Positions 16,192 to 29,618 of a DNA stretch of 64,000 nucleotides are shown in pieces (within the stretch, counting starts at the first letter, position 1; each line of letters opens with the position of its first letter). The notes below the pieces were generated by a model. It saw nothing but the letters and a program-made list of their open reading frames with translations, was not told the origin of the DNA and searched no databases. Source of the stretch: Corallococcus sp. (GTDB taxonomy: Bacteria; Bacillota; Clostridia; Christensenellales; CAG-314); assembly GCA_023665205.1 (NCBI GenBank), contig JAMPEJ010000001.1, positions 1 through 64,000 of the forward strand. Reading direction: 5' to 3'. The position numbers and the translations under genes were made by a program.

Positions 16192-17490
16192 ATGTCACAG
16201 TACGAACAAAATTCTATTTTTCAACAGGAAAAAACACAAAACATCCCCTTGGCGGAACGAATGAGACCGCGCGTCTTGTCGGAGTTTATCGGGCAGTCGC
16301 ATATCATATACGACGGTTCGCTTCTTTGCCGCGCGATCAAGGCGGATAAACTGGGCAGTTGCATATTTTGGGGCGCTCCGGGAACCGGCAAAACGTCGCT
16401 GGCCAACGTAATAGCAAACACAACCGGCAGCAAATTTGAAAAACTCAACGCAGTCAGCAGCGGTGTTGCGGACGCCAAGAAAATTATTGACGAAGCAACG
16501 CGCCGTTTTAACGCTTACGGACAAAAAACGTATCTTCTTTTGGATGAATGCCACCGCTGGAGTAAGGCTCAAAGCGATTGCGTCTTACCGGCTATCGAGC
16601 GCGGAGTGATCACTCTCATTGGGTCTACTACGGAAAATCCCTACGTATCAATGACTCGCGCCATCGTATCGCGTTGCCGAGTGTTCGAATTTTTGCCTTT
16701 GACCAAACAGGATATCAAAAAAGGGCTTACTACTGCGCTTTCTAGAGACACCGTACTTTCGCGCAATAAAGTTGCGGTAGACGACGACGCCTTGGAATAT
16801 ATTGCGGAAACCGCCGCAGGAGACCTGCGCAGCGCTTACAATGCGTTGGAACTTGCCGCTCTTACAACCGATATGGACGCCGACGGCAGGGTGCGCGTAA
16901 CCCGTCTTGCCGCTTCGCAGTCTATGCAAAAGAAAGCTCTTTCGGTGGATACCGGTACCTACTACGATATGATAAGCGCCTTTATCAAAAGCATGCGCGG
17001 CAGTGATGCAAACGCCGCGATGTTTTGGTTTGCTCGTCTGATTGAAGCGGGCACGGATCCTTTGCTGCTTGCCCGACGCATTGTTATTCATGCGGCGGAA
17101 GACGTCGGGTTAGCCGATCCTATGGCTCTTCCGGTTGCAACTGCGGCGCTTACGGCTTTTCAAAACTTGGGCTTGCCGGAAGGACGCATACCTTTGACGG
17201 AAGCGATATTGTATATTTGCAACTGTCCAAAATCCAACTCGGTGGTGGAAACTCTCGGAGCCGCAACTGAAAGCGCCAGACAGCATACGACGGCTCAAGT
17301 GCCGTACTACCTAATGGACGGCAATCATCCGCGCACGACCGAACAAGTAGACGCTCCCGCATATAAATACCCGCACAACTACGGCGGATGGGTAAAGCAA
17401 CAGTACTTGCCTGACGAGGTAAAAGACGAGGTTTACTTCTCTCCTAGCGGCAACGGTCAAGACGTCGGCTGTCGTCAAAAGAAGGAATAA
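16192..17490 (+). CDS. rarA: Replication-associated AAA ATPase RarA (MgsA)
   Basis: An AAA+ clamp-loader-like ATPase acting at stalled replication forks. The 432-residue protein begins with the conserved PLAERMRPRVLSEFIGQSHI. It has Walker A GAPGTGKTS near residue 68, Walker B LLLDECHRW near residue 117, sensor 1 GSTTENPY, and the C-terminal tetramerisation region with AEDVGLADPMAL and the end segment YKYPHNYGGWVKQQYLPD. An upstream in-frame ATG at 16156 lies on the promoter -35 box, so 16192 is chosen. The mRNA seems to start at or within a base or two of this ATG (leaderless). Confidence 0.95.
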   Translation: MSQYEQNSIFQQEKTQNIPLAERMRPRVLSEFIGQSHIIYDGSLLCRAIKADKLGSCIFWGAPGTGKTSLANVIANTTGSKFEKLNAVSSGVADAKKIIDEATRRFNAYGQKTYLLLDECHRWSKAQSDCVLPAIERGVITLIGSTTENPYVSMTRAIVSRCRVFEFLPLTKQDIKKGLTTALSRDTVLSRNKVAVDDDALEYIAETAAGDLRSAYNALELAALTTDMDADGRVRVTRLAASQSMQKKALSVDTGTYYDMISAFIKSMRGSDANAAMFWFARLIEAGTDPLLLARRIVIHAAEDVGLADPMALPVATAALTAFQNLGLPEGRIPLTEAILYICNCPKSNSVVETLGAATESARQHTTAQVPYYLMDGNHPRTTEQVDAPAYKYPHNYGGWVKQQYLPDEVKDEVYFSPSGNGQDVGCRQKKE

Positions 17491-17580
17491 TTTAACCATC
17501 TCGGCGTCTTTAAGTCTTTGCAGTATTGGTAAACTGCCTGATGTTGCTAAGCAATATTCGTAAGGAGTAGAAACAGGCAC

Positions 17581-17889
17581 ATGACTGACAAAACGTTTCT
17601 TACAGATTTGATCGCAAAACTGTCCGCAATCGGCGACGTAACCGTGCGTCCCATGATGGGTGAATATTTGCTGTATCTAAACGGTCGCTACGTTGCCGTA
17701 ATTTGCGACAACGCGCTGTTTGTCAAAAGCAACAAACAAAACGCGGAATCTGTCGCAAATTTACCGTCGCGTCCGCCGTATGAAGGAGCAAAACCTTGTT
17801 TCGTTGTGCCTACCGACGACGTTGCGTTTTTGCGCGAAGTCGTGCACTCAACCTACCTGGGCGCGCCGGAACGCAAGAACAAAAAATAA
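17581..17889 (+). CDS. TfoX N-terminal domain protein
   Basis: A 102-residue protein consisting of a single TfoX N-terminal domain (IGDVTVRPMMGEYLLYLNGRYVAVICDNALFVK, then RPPYEGAKPCFVV). In gamma-proteobacteria TfoX controls competence; stand-alone domains in Firmicutes have no proven role. AAGGAG lies 18 bases before the ATG, a long gap, with no better site closer. It follows rarA by 90 bases and may share its transcript. A role in DNA uptake cannot be assumed. Confidence 0.82.
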   Translation: MTDKTFLTDLIAKLSAIGDVTVRPMMGEYLLYLNGRYVAVICDNALFVKSNKQNAESVANLPSRPPYEGAKPCFVVPTDDVAFLREVVHSTYLGAPERKNKK

Positions 17890-18064
17890 AAGTTTTTGTT
17901 GCTACAAGTCCATTTTTTATTGCGCTATATTTGCGCAACGTAAGAATTATACCGAAAATTTGCTAACGTATTTTTGTAAGCGGTTACAAATTCCGCTTTG
18001 ACAGTATTGCGTAAATTACAACAGTTTTAATCTACGCATTGTAATGCAGAAGGAGTGTTTTTTT

Positions 18065-18919
18065 ATGATAAAACTCACCAACGTATCCAAGTCCTATGCC
18101 CGTTCCGCCAAAAAAGCGGTTGCCGATCTTTCTTTGGAAGTAAAAGGCGGTGAAATTTTCGGTTTTATCGGGCCTAACGGCGCAGGAAAGTCCACAACGA
18201 TCAAAATGATAACAGGTATTCTTGCCCCGTCCGAAGGCACAGTGGAGATCGACGGCGTCAATATGGCGCAAAACCCCACTTTGGCAAAAAGTTACGTGGG
18301 TTTCGTGCCCGATAACCACGAAACTTACGAGACGTTGAAAGGGATAGAGTACCTCAATTTTATCGGCACTATGTACAACGTGGAAAGCGCTTTGTTGAAG
18401 TCTAGAATAGACGAATATGCGCGTCTTTTTGCGCTTACCGATGCGCTGCCTAATATGATCGCGTCCTATTCACACGGAATGAAGCAAAAACTTATGGTGA
18501 TTGCAGCGCTTATTCATGCGCCGAAAGTATGGGTTTTGGACGAACCTATGACGGGGTTGGATCCGCAATCGGCGTTTCAACTTAAACAACTGATGCGCAA
18601 GTACGCCGACGAAGGTAACACTGTTTTTTTCAGTTCTCACGTAATCGACGTCGTTGAAAAAGTCTGCGACCGCATAGGAATTATCAATCACGGCGAACTT
18701 GTGGCTGTGGATACTCTTGATAATATCCGCGCTGACAGCAGTTTGTCCTTAGAAAGTATCTTCCTTACAATGACTTCCGACGCTACGGCGACGATTGCAG
18801 AACCGTCCGATAATGACTTGGGCGAGCCCGAAAATTTTGAATCGCCTGACGTGCTGCCCGATTCGGAGCAAGAGCAAAGCGAATGCCAAAACGATAAAAA
18901 TAACGGGGATAAAAAGTAA
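18065..18919 (+). CDS. ABC transporter ATP-binding protein with acidic tail
   Basis: The ATPase of an ABC exporter. The 284 residues contain Walker A GPNGAGKST (residues ~38-46), Q-loop region, signature YSHGMKQKL near 137, Walker B VWVLDEPMTGLDP near 157 and the H-loop SSHVID near 195. After residue ~225 there is an unusual Glu/Asp/Pro-rich tail (about 60 residues, e.g. PSDNDLGEPENFESPDVLPD) not needed for ATPase function. The ATG at 18065 follows AAGGAGTG; an in-frame ATG at 18044 precedes that site. The stop overlaps the next gene's ATG (TAATG), so ATPase and permease form one operon. Confidence 0.92.
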   Translation: MIKLTNVSKSYARSAKKAVADLSLEVKGGEIFGFIGPNGAGKSTTIKMITGILAPSEGTVEIDGVNMAQNPTLAKSYVGFVPDNHETYETLKGIEYLNFIGTMYNVESALLKSRIDEYARLFALTDALPNMIASYSHGMKQKLMVIAALIHAPKVWVLDEPMTGLDPQSAFQLKQLMRKYADEGNTVFFSSHVIDVVEKVCDRIGIINHGELVAVDTLDNIRADSSLSLESIFLTMTSDATATIAEPSDNDLGEPENFESPDVLPDSEQEQSECQNDKNNGDKK

Positions 18920-20634
18920 TGAAACGTTTTTTGTCTTTGGCTAAATTGCTGTTCGTTCAGCAATACAGAATGAAACCTTTTGAAAGTAAACGTCGCAAGA
19001 TAAGTACTATAGTGCTTTTATGCATTGTGGCGCTGTGCTTTTTGCCTCTGATTATCGGTGTTGCCATAGTTACGTACTACATGGGCAAATTGGGCGGTCC
19101 CGACGAAGGCGTATGCGCAATGCTTGTTTTGATGTGTCAGGGCTTGGTTGTGCTGTTCGGTCTGCCTTCCGTCATGACCAATATTTTTAACGGCAAAGAC
19201 GCCGACAAACTGTTGTGCCTGCCCGTAAAGGCAAATACAATATTTCTTGCAAAACTTTTGGTTGTATACGTCAACGAAGTGATAACTTCGGTTTTTTCCA
19301 TACTGATTATTTTGTTGCCGTATGCAATAGGCGCGCAAGCTTCTTTCGGTTTCTACCTTATGATGCCGTTTGCCGTATTGCTTATTCCTATGTTGCCGTT
19401 ATTTGTTGGATGTTTGGTTGCTATGCCCTTTTCGGCGCTGTTTTCCAGACTTAAGAACGGCAGTGTATGGAAAACTGTTATTCAAGTGGTATTTTACCTT
19501 CTTGTAATGGGTTTGTATATTTGGGTAATGTATCAATTGGGATTTATGACGGATAACGGCGGCGACAGTTATTTCCCGTCGCAAGATCTGGCGCAGCAAA
19601 TGATAGCGCAACTAAAATCCGTTGCAAAAAATATGGTGTACGTCCATCCGGATATGATGTTGGCAACAAGTATGCTGTCCGTCACTTTCGGCACGGGAGC
19701 TATCACGTTTTTTCTGTCTTTTTTGGAAAACTTTGCGCTTTTCGGTTTGGTCGTTTTGGTGGCGTATCCGTTTTACAAATGGATATTGGCTTCTTCCTTG
19801 GAAAGTGCCGGCGGATCGTCGCGCCGTAAAAAAGCAACAGACGGTCAGTTGCAGGTAAAAAATCGCGGAGTGCTAAAGGAACTTATCTATACCGATTTCA
19901 AGCGGGTGGTTCGCAACGCGCAAATGGGCTTTCAAGCGTTTGCAGGAATAATTATGATGCCGTTATTGGTAGTAATCATGTATTTTATCATGAACCGAGA
20001 TTTGGAAAGCGGACTTACCACAATCGAAGCTTTGTCAAGCAATGCGTCGTATCATATTATCGCGCCTCTTGCGATCGTTGCATATATGTCGCTTATCGGG
20101 CTGGGCACCAACTCGCTCGGTTTGTATCCGATTTCTCGTGAAAACAAATCTTTGTACCTGCTCAAAAGTTTGCCGATAAGTTTTTCTAAAATACTGTTGG
20201 CAAAAGTGGTTTTGGCAACCGGAGTAATGCTTGTTTGCGACTTGCTTACCTGTATAATGGCGGTGTTACTGTTCCGAATCGAATGGTATTTCGGCATCAT
20301 TATGATGTGCGCGATGGCTTTGTTGGGGTTCGGCGGCATGTGCGTAACTACACTGTTGGATCTCAAAGCGCCGCGTTTGGGTTGGACTAACTTTAATCAA
20401 GGTCTAAAAAACGCCCGTAACAGCTGGATAGCAATGCTCATAGGGCTAATTTGCGCGGCAGTTATGGCCGCCGTTGCCACACTGTTTGTGATTTGGTTTG
20501 TCAAGACTTTATCTTGGGTAGCAATAGTGTTGATGTGGGTAATGCTATTGGGTCTGGCATTTGCTTTTGCCGCCGTCGCTTACCATGTAATGGTTACTCG
20601 TGCTCAACAGTGTTTTGAAAAAATAGAACCCTGA
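18919..20634 (+). CDS. ABC exporter permease
   Basis: A 571-residue integral membrane protein with about twelve hydrophobic segments in two halves, separated by a basic cytoplasmic loop near residue 300 (SSRRKKATDGQ). It resembles the putative ABC exporter permeases found as large single genes in Clostridia, paired with one ATPase. The start overlaps the ATPase stop by one base. Substrate unknown; related systems export peptides or lantibiotic-like compounds, but nothing here identifies the cargo. No precursor peptide gene is seen nearby. Confidence 0.85.
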   Translation: MKRFLSLAKLLFVQQYRMKPFESKRRKISTIVLLCIVALCFLPLIIGVAIVTYYMGKLGGPDEGVCAMLVLMCQGLVVLFGLPSVMTNIFNGKDADKLLCLPVKANTIFLAKLLVVYVNEVITSVFSILIILLPYAIGAQASFGFYLMMPFAVLLIPMLPLFVGCLVAMPFSALFSRLKNGSVWKTVIQVVFYLLVMGLYIWVMYQLGFMTDNGGDSYFPSQDLAQQMIAQLKSVAKNMVYVHPDMMLATSMLSVTFGTGAITFFLSFLENFALFGLVVLVAYPFYKWILASSLESAGGSSRRKKATDGQLQVKNRGVLKELIYTDFKRVVRNAQMGFQAFAGIIMMPLLVVIMYFIMNRDLESGLTTIEALSSNASYHIIAPLAIVAYMSLIGLGTNSLGLYPISRENKSLYLLKSLPISFSKILLAKVVLATGVMLVCDLLTCIMAVLLFRIEWYFGIIMMCAMALLGFGGMCVTTLLDLKAPRLGWTNFNQGLKNARNSWIAMLIGLICAAVMAAVATLFVIWFVKTLSWVAIVLMWVMLLGLAFAFAAVAYHVMVTRAQQCFEKIEP

Positions 20635-20743
20635 CAATTGCGGTTGAAGTACCGGTAATATTTGAAATGCCCTAGTTACTTAAAAATATTTATTGTAGCA
20701 TTTTGCTAAATCTAATACGCGAAAAAAAGGAGTTTACCTAACG

Positions 20744-21946
20744 ATGAAAAACGTTTTGGATGTATTGAAAGAACGCGGATACCTGAAGCAAACCGTCTAC
20801 GGCGACGAACTGTACGACCTTTTGGGGAAGGAAAAAGTTACTTTCTATATAGGCTACGATCCTACGGCCGACAGCCTTACCGCAGGACATTTCGTAACGC
20901 TTATGGCAATGGCTCATATGCAACGCGCAGGTCACCGTCCGATAGTGCTTATCGGCGGCGGTACCGCTATGGTAGGCGACCCCAGCGGCCGCACCGATAT
21001 GCGCCAAATGATGACGAAAGAAACCGTCAATCACAACGTAGAGTGCTTCAAAAAACAGATGTCCAGATTTATCGACGTTTCGGACGGTAAGGCTATTTTT
21101 GCAAACAACGCCGATTGGCTTTGCAAACTCAATTACGTCGATTTCTTGCGCGACGTAGGAGCATGCTTTTCCGTCAACAAAATGCTTACTGCAGAGTGCT
21201 ACAAACAGCGCTTGGAAAAGGGGCTTACGTTTTTGGAATTTAACTACATGCTGATGCAAGCCTATGACTTTTTGCATCTCAACAGGGAATACGGCTGCGT
21301 GTTGGAATTGGGCGGAGACGATCAATGGAGCAATATGCTTGCAGGCGTAGACTTGGTGCGCCGTAAAGAGCAAAAGGTTGCATATGCCGCAACGTTTTCT
21401 TTGCTTACAACGTCTGACGGCAAAAAAATGGGCAAAACCGCAAAAGGCGCAGTTTGGCTTGATCCCAACAAAACTACTCCGTACGACTTTTTCCAATATT
21501 GGCGTAACGTAGAGGACGACCGCACGGAGACCTGCCTGAAGTTGCTTACATTTTTACCTTTGGACGAAATAGCGGAACTTACGGCTCATAACGACGAGCG
21601 AATGAATGCCGCAAAAGAACGTTTGGCCTATGAAGTGACGGCGATAGTTCACGGCAAGGAAAAAGCGGACGAAGTGTTAAAGCAAGTCAAAGCGTCTTTC
21701 AGCTTGGACGTCAACAATATGCCGGAAGTTAAAATATCCGATCCGCAAAACATAGTTGATATATTGGTCAAATGCGGTCAATGTAAGTCCAACGGAGAAG
21801 CCCGTCGTCTTGTGGAAGGCGGAGGCGTTTCCGTCAATGATCAAAAAATTACTGATTTTGCCTGGATGTTACCTGCGGAAATTTCGGCAAAAGGCGAGTT
21901 TGTCTTGCACAAAGGTAAAAAAGTACACGTAAAAGTAATTTTCTAA
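20744..21946 (+). CDS. tyrS: Tyrosyl-tRNA synthetase
   Basis: Charges tRNA-Tyr with tyrosine. The 400-residue class I synthetase shows GYDPTADSLTAGHF (HIGH-equivalent, near residue 41), the tyrosine-pocket stretch YMLMQAYDFLHL, LGGDDQWSN, and KMGKTAKG (KMSKS-equivalent) near residue 228. A C-terminal S4 domain follows (NGEARRLVEGGGVSVNDQKI). AAGGAG at 20727 supports the ATG at 20744. The leader is short, so unlike many Firmicute tyrS genes there is no T-box riboswitch in front. Confidence 0.97.
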   Translation: MKNVLDVLKERGYLKQTVYGDELYDLLGKEKVTFYIGYDPTADSLTAGHFVTLMAMAHMQRAGHRPIVLIGGGTAMVGDPSGRTDMRQMMTKETVNHNVECFKKQMSRFIDVSDGKAIFANNADWLCKLNYVDFLRDVGACFSVNKMLTAECYKQRLEKGLTFLEFNYMLMQAYDFLHLNREYGCVLELGGDDQWSNMLAGVDLVRRKEQKVAYAATFSLLTTSDGKKMGKTAKGAVWLDPNKTTPYDFFQYWRNVEDDRTETCLKLLTFLPLDEIAELTAHNDERMNAAKERLAYEVTAIVHGKEKADEVLKQVKASFSLDVNNMPEVKISDPQNIVDILVKCGQCKSNGEARRLVEGGGVSVNDQKITDFAWMLPAEISAKGEFVLHKGKKVHVKVIF

Positions 21947-22018
21947 CTTTATTTGAATGATGATTGCCGGATGTCGGAATAGAAATTAAAAGCGCTAAAT
22001 TTTTGTCGCAACAAAATT

Positions 22019-22046
22019 TTGACGCTATGCTCTGCAGAGTTATGAT
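22019..22046 (+). promoter_or_regulatory. YigZ gene promoter close to the start codon
   Basis: TTGACG (22019-22024), 16 bases, TATGAT (22041-22046). Transcription would start near 22053, at the GTG/ATG pair (22053, 22056). AGAGGTG at 22047-22053 could instead serve as a ribosome-binding site if an unseen upstream promoter is used. Confidence 0.45.
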
Positions 22047-22055
22047 AGAGGTGTG

Positions 22056-22688
22056 ATGAAAGAATACGTAACCATTCCTAGTACCGAATGCGAGGCGGAA
22101 GTCGTGATAGAAAAGTCGCGTTTCATTGCTTCGGCAATAGGCATTGAAAGTGCTGAGCATGCAATGCGGTATATTGCTGAAAAACGCAAAAAGTATTTTG
22201 ACGCCACGCACAATTGCTACGCATACGTTGCCGGCGACAAAGCCAAGTTCAGCGACGACGGCGAGCCCCAAGGCACGGCAGGTTTGCCAATATTGGAATG
22301 TATCAAAAACAACGGTTTGGATTTCGTCTGCGTTGTTGTAACGCGTTACTTCGGCGGTATCAAACTAGGCGCAGGCGGTCTTGTGCGTGCATACGGCGGC
22401 AGTTGTGCCGAGATTCTGCATAAGTGCGACAGATTGCGAATGACAAATTGCACAGATATGAACGTTGAGATAGAATATGCGTTGTTATCGTCTTTGCGTC
22501 GTGCCGTTGCGCCGTATGCTCAAGAAATCAAAGTTGAGTACGCAGATAACGTGCATTTATTGCTTCGTTTTCCTACAAGACTGCAGAATACTATTACAGA
22601 CATACTAATGGAAAATACGCTTGGCAAAGCCAAGATAGCAGTCGCATCTCAACTTTTGTGCCCGCTTGAACAAACAAAGATTTGTTAG
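22056..22688 (+). CDS. YigZ/IMPACT family protein
   Basis: A 210-residue member of the YigZ (IMPACT/UPF0029) family, which binds nucleic acid or ribosomal components; its bacterial role is unsettled. The N-terminal domain carries EVVIEKSRFIASA, ATHNCYAYVAG and FSDDGEPQGTAGLPILE, then VTRYFGGIKLGAGGLVRAYG, the family signature. The C-terminal ferredoxin-like domain is weaker. The start is ATG 22056 (an overlapping GTG lies at 22053). Its 3' end contains, within coding sequence, a near-match to the dispersed AATACTAT motif (22585-22607). Confidence 0.93.
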   Translation: MKEYVTIPSTECEAEVVIEKSRFIASAIGIESAEHAMRYIAEKRKKYFDATHNCYAYVAGDKAKFSDDGEPQGTAGLPILECIKNNGLDFVCVVVTRYFGGIKLGAGGLVRAYGGSCAEILHKCDRLRMTNCTDMNVEIEYALLSSLRRAVAPYAQEIKVEYADNVHLLLRFPTRLQNTITDILMENTLGKAKIAVASQLLCPLEQTKIC

Positions 22689-22790
22689 TTGCTCACGTGC
22701 ATTTGGCTTAGTTTAATCGACGGACGCAGGGTTTGTTGCAAATTTTTTTTGTCGTCTTTCCGGAAGTATGAAACAAATGAGAGGTTTTTT

Positions 22791-23432
22791 ATGTCCAAAA
22801 TTCAATTAAAAGGCGGTACGTTGCTCGCTCCTTTGCCTGCGGTCATGGTAACTGTGGGCAATATGCAGAATGCCAATATAATTACCGTCGCTTGGACGGG
22901 AGTGATTTGTTCCGTGCCGCCGCGCGTTTACGTATCCGTGCGCCGCGATAGGTTCTCATACGATATACTAAACGGTAACAAACAATTCGTCATCAATCTT
23001 ACTGGTGCCGACCTGTTGCCTGCGTGCGATTGGTGCGGTATTTTAAGCGGTCGAGATCACGATAAGTTCGCGGAAATGAAACTCACCAAGACGCCTGCGT
23101 CTTTTGTGGAGCCGCCGCTTATCGACGAGTCTCCGATAAATTTGGAGTGTCAGGTATTCGACGTTATTAATCTCGGCTCGCACGATATGTTTCTTGCCGA
23201 CGTTTTGTCCGTGCATGCCGACGAGCGTGTGGTAGATGAAAACGGAAAAATAGATTACGCGTTGGCGCGCCTAGTTGCCTACGAGCACGGCGAATATTAC
23301 GCTACGGGCAAACACTTGGGCAGATTCGGTTTTGCCGCTCAGCGCAAATTTATAGCCAAACACGGCAAAGGTACGGACGTGGATATGTCACGCGCTACGC
23401 TTACGCACCGTAAGCCTAGAAAAAAACAATAA
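22791..23432 (+). CDS. Flavin reductase-like FMN-binding protein
   Basis: A 213-residue split-barrel flavoprotein (flavin reductase-like domain). Characteristic are the start PLPAVMVTVGNMQNANIITVAWTG, the FMN-binding PPRVYVSVRRDRFSYDIL, FVINLTGADLLPACDW, and the C-terminal half with HDMFLADVLSVHADE. It ends in a basic tail. The start ATG at 22791 has GAGAGG upstream and begins the domain; the longer frame from 22689 is rejected. Members reduce flavins or accept electrons from partners; the partner here is unknown. Confidence 0.88.
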   Translation: MSKIQLKGGTLLAPLPAVMVTVGNMQNANIITVAWTGVICSVPPRVYVSVRRDRFSYDILNGNKQFVINLTGADLLPACDWCGILSGRDHDKFAEMKLTKTPASFVEPPLIDESPINLECQVFDVINLGSHDMFLADVLSVHADERVVDENGKIDYALARLVAYEHGEYYATGKHLGRFGFAAQRKFIAKHGKGTDVDMSRATLTHRKPRKKQ

Positions 23433-23570
23433 ATATTCTGTAATTTATATATACGGTTGCGTAAGGACTGACAAAACAAATAACGCTCAACCGTTTGATA
23501 GTGTATACAGAGTTTGTATATAACCCTTGTAGCCATACAACTTTCTCGCAAAAATATCAGGAGTAATATT

Positions 23571-27789
<4,219 letters not shown>

Positions 27790-27867
27790 TTTCCAGTATT
27801 AAATTTAATTTTGAAACGGGCCATATGTAAGTTGGTATTATAATTTTATGTATTTGCCTATTTCTAA

Positions 27868-27896
27868 TTGAAAAACTCGTATTGATGTGTTATAAT
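27868..27896 (+). promoter_or_regulatory. Promoter of the yicC-gmk-rpoZ-coaBC-priA operon
   Basis: TTGAAA (27868-27873), 17 bases, TATAAT (27891-27896), about 60 bases ahead of yicC. Confidence 0.8.
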
Positions 27897-27959
27897 ACAA
27901 TGTTGAAAAGTCCTTTCAAAGTAAATCGTTTATTTTGAAAACTTGGGAGTTATTTGATT

Positions 27960-28838
27960 ATGAAAAGTATGACAGGCTACGGTAAAGGAGTATCTAAAAC
28001 CGACAATCGAGAACTAACCGTAGAACTCAAAAGCGTCAATCACCGTTTTTTGGATATATCCGCTAAAATGCCGCGCGCATTTATCGCTTACGAGGAAGCG
28101 ATACGCTCGACAATCGCAAAGTTCGTTGCACGCGGTCACATAGACGTCTTTATCAACTATCGTTTGACGAACGAATCGGACAAGACGGTTTCGTTGGATT
28201 CGTCAATTGCAAAAAGTTACGTCGATGCTGTCGGCAAAATAAAAGCGGATTTTCCGGAATTGAGAGATGATTTTTCCGTATCGGCGTTGCTTAAATGTCC
28301 GGAAGTTTTAACTCTGGAACAAACTGATGACGACGCCGAAATTATCAAAAAAATGCTTACGGACAGTCTTGCAGAAGCAATTTATAACTTAAACGCAATG
28401 CGGGAAGCCGAGGGCAATAGGCTTAAAACCGACGTTTTACAAAAAATTGGAGTCATTGAAAATTTATTGCAACAAATCGATGCGCTTGCGCCGACGGTTG
28501 TAAATGCATATCGCGACAAATTGCGTCAACGGGTTACTGCAGCTCTCGAAAACGTTCAGATCGACGAAGCGAAACTTGCAAACGAAGTGTGTTTTTTTGC
28601 TGACAAATGCTGTATCGACGAAGAAACGACTCGCCTTGCTGCGCATGTTGCAAGCGCGCGCAAAATTTTGCAAAGCGCAGAGCCTGTCGGACGTCAATTA
28701 GACTTTTTGTTGCAGGAATTTAATCGTGAGACCAATACGATATGCAGTAAATCTGCCGACGTCAAATTAACAGACGTAGCTTTGCAAATGAAAAACGAAT
28801 TGGAAAAAATACGCGAACAAATACAAAATTTGGAATAA
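27960..28838 (+). CDS. YicC/YloC family endoribonuclease
   Basis: A 292-residue member of the YicC family, shown in other bacteria to be an endoribonuclease involved in small-RNA and mRNA turnover. It starts with MKSMTGYGKG and VELKSVNHRFLDISAKMPR, the N-terminal signature, and ends with the DUF1732 block ARKILQSAEPVGRQLDFLLQEFNRETNTICSKS. Start ATG at 27960 follows GGGAG; the TTG at 27954 is rejected. It heads the operon as in B. subtilis yloC. The remA gene that usually lies between yloC and gmk is absent here. Confidence 0.92.
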   Translation: MKSMTGYGKGVSKTDNRELTVELKSVNHRFLDISAKMPRAFIAYEEAIRSTIAKFVARGHIDVFINYRLTNESDKTVSLDSSIAKSYVDAVGKIKADFPELRDDFSVSALLKCPEVLTLEQTDDDAEIIKKMLTDSLAEAIYNLNAMREAEGNRLKTDVLQKIGVIENLLQQIDALAPTVVNAYRDKLRQRVTAALENVQIDEAKLANEVCFFADKCCIDEETTRLAAHVASARKILQSAEPVGRQLDFLLQEFNRETNTICSKSADVKLTDVALQMKNELEKIREQIQNLE

Positions 28839-28856
28839 ACACATACGAGGTACGTT

Positions 28857-29432
28857 ATGGAAGAAACAAAAAAAGGTAAACTAATTATTCTGTCCGGTCC
28901 CAGCGGAGCCGGCAAAGGAACAATCTGCGCTGAACTTCTGCGTCATATGCCGGATTTAGTTATTTCCCGTTCGGCAACGACGCGCGCGCCTCGTCCAAAC
29001 GAGCGCAAAGATCGCAGTTATTTTTTCGTGTCTACAGATACTTTTTTGGAAATGGTCAAAAATAACGAACTGTTGGAGTACGATCAGCATTTTGAAAACT
29101 ACTACGGGACTCCAAAAAAGTTTGTTGTCGATATGCTCAATTTCGGGAAGGACGTTATTTTGGAAATTGACGTCAAGGGCGCATTGCAAGTAAAGCAAAA
29201 CTATCCGGACAGTATTTTGTTCTTTATCGAGGCCCCGAGCGAGGAGGCTCTTTTGGAACGTCTGATAAAACGCGGATCGGAAACTCCCGACAAAATTCAA
29301 ATCCGCATGGCACGCAACAAGTTGGAACTTGCTCAACGCAGCAAATACGATTATTGCATAATGAATGACGACGTAGATCGCGCCGTAAACGAAATTATCG
29401 AAATTTTGAAAGAAAGGAGAATAGAAAAATGA
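28857..29432 (+). CDS. gmk: Guanylate kinase
   Basis: Converts GMP and ATP to GDP and ADP, needed for GTP, dGTP and (p)ppGpp pools. The 191-residue enzyme has the P-loop LSGPSGAGKGT at residues ~12-22, the GMP-binding SRSATTRAPRPNE segment, YGTPK, LEIDVKGALQVKQN and the lid RLIKRGSE. The ATG follows GAGG. Its last four bases overlap the start of rpoZ (ATGA), so coupling is tight. Confidence 0.96.
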   Translation: MEETKKGKLIILSGPSGAGKGTICAELLRHMPDLVISRSATTRAPRPNERKDRSYFFVSTDTFLEMVKNNELLEYDQHFENYYGTPKKFVVDMLNFGKDVILEIDVKGALQVKQNYPDSILFFIEAPSEEALLERLIKRGSETPDKIQIRMARNKLELAQRSKYDYCIMNDDVDRAVNEIIEILKERRIEK

Positions 29433-29611
29433 TTACAAAACCGCCTATTGACGAACTTACTGAAAAAGCCGGCGACAAATATGCTCTTTGCTGTGTTGTA
29501 GCCAAGCGCGCAAAAGAACTTAATAATAACCCTGATTTGCCGCAGAGCAGCAAACCTATTTCCTACGCTGCCGACGAATTTGACGAAGGCATAACGGAAA
29601 TCAAAAAATAA
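29429..29611 (+). CDS. rpoZ: RNA polymerase omega subunit
   Basis: A 60-residue omega subunit that aids assembly of RNA polymerase. It begins MITKPPIDELTEKAGDKYALCCVVAKRAKEL, matching the omega N-terminal helix with its conserved ppGpp-era AKRA segment, followed by a short variable tail (ISYAADEFDEGITEIKK). Start overlaps gmk by four bases. Gene order gmk-rpoZ supports the call. Confidence 0.92.
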   Translation: MITKPPIDELTEKAGDKYALCCVVAKRAKELNNNPDLPQSSKPISYAADEFDEGITEIKK

Positions 29612-29618
29612 TCTGATT

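Noticed and set aside
20635..20743. T-box riboswitch ahead of tyrS
   Set aside because: Only ~110 bases separate the genes and no T-box sequence or antiterminator is present.
22585..22607. Close match to the dispersed motif inside the YigZ gene
   Set aside because: It agrees in about 20 of 23 positions but lies within coding sequence that explains its bases, so it is not counted as a copy.
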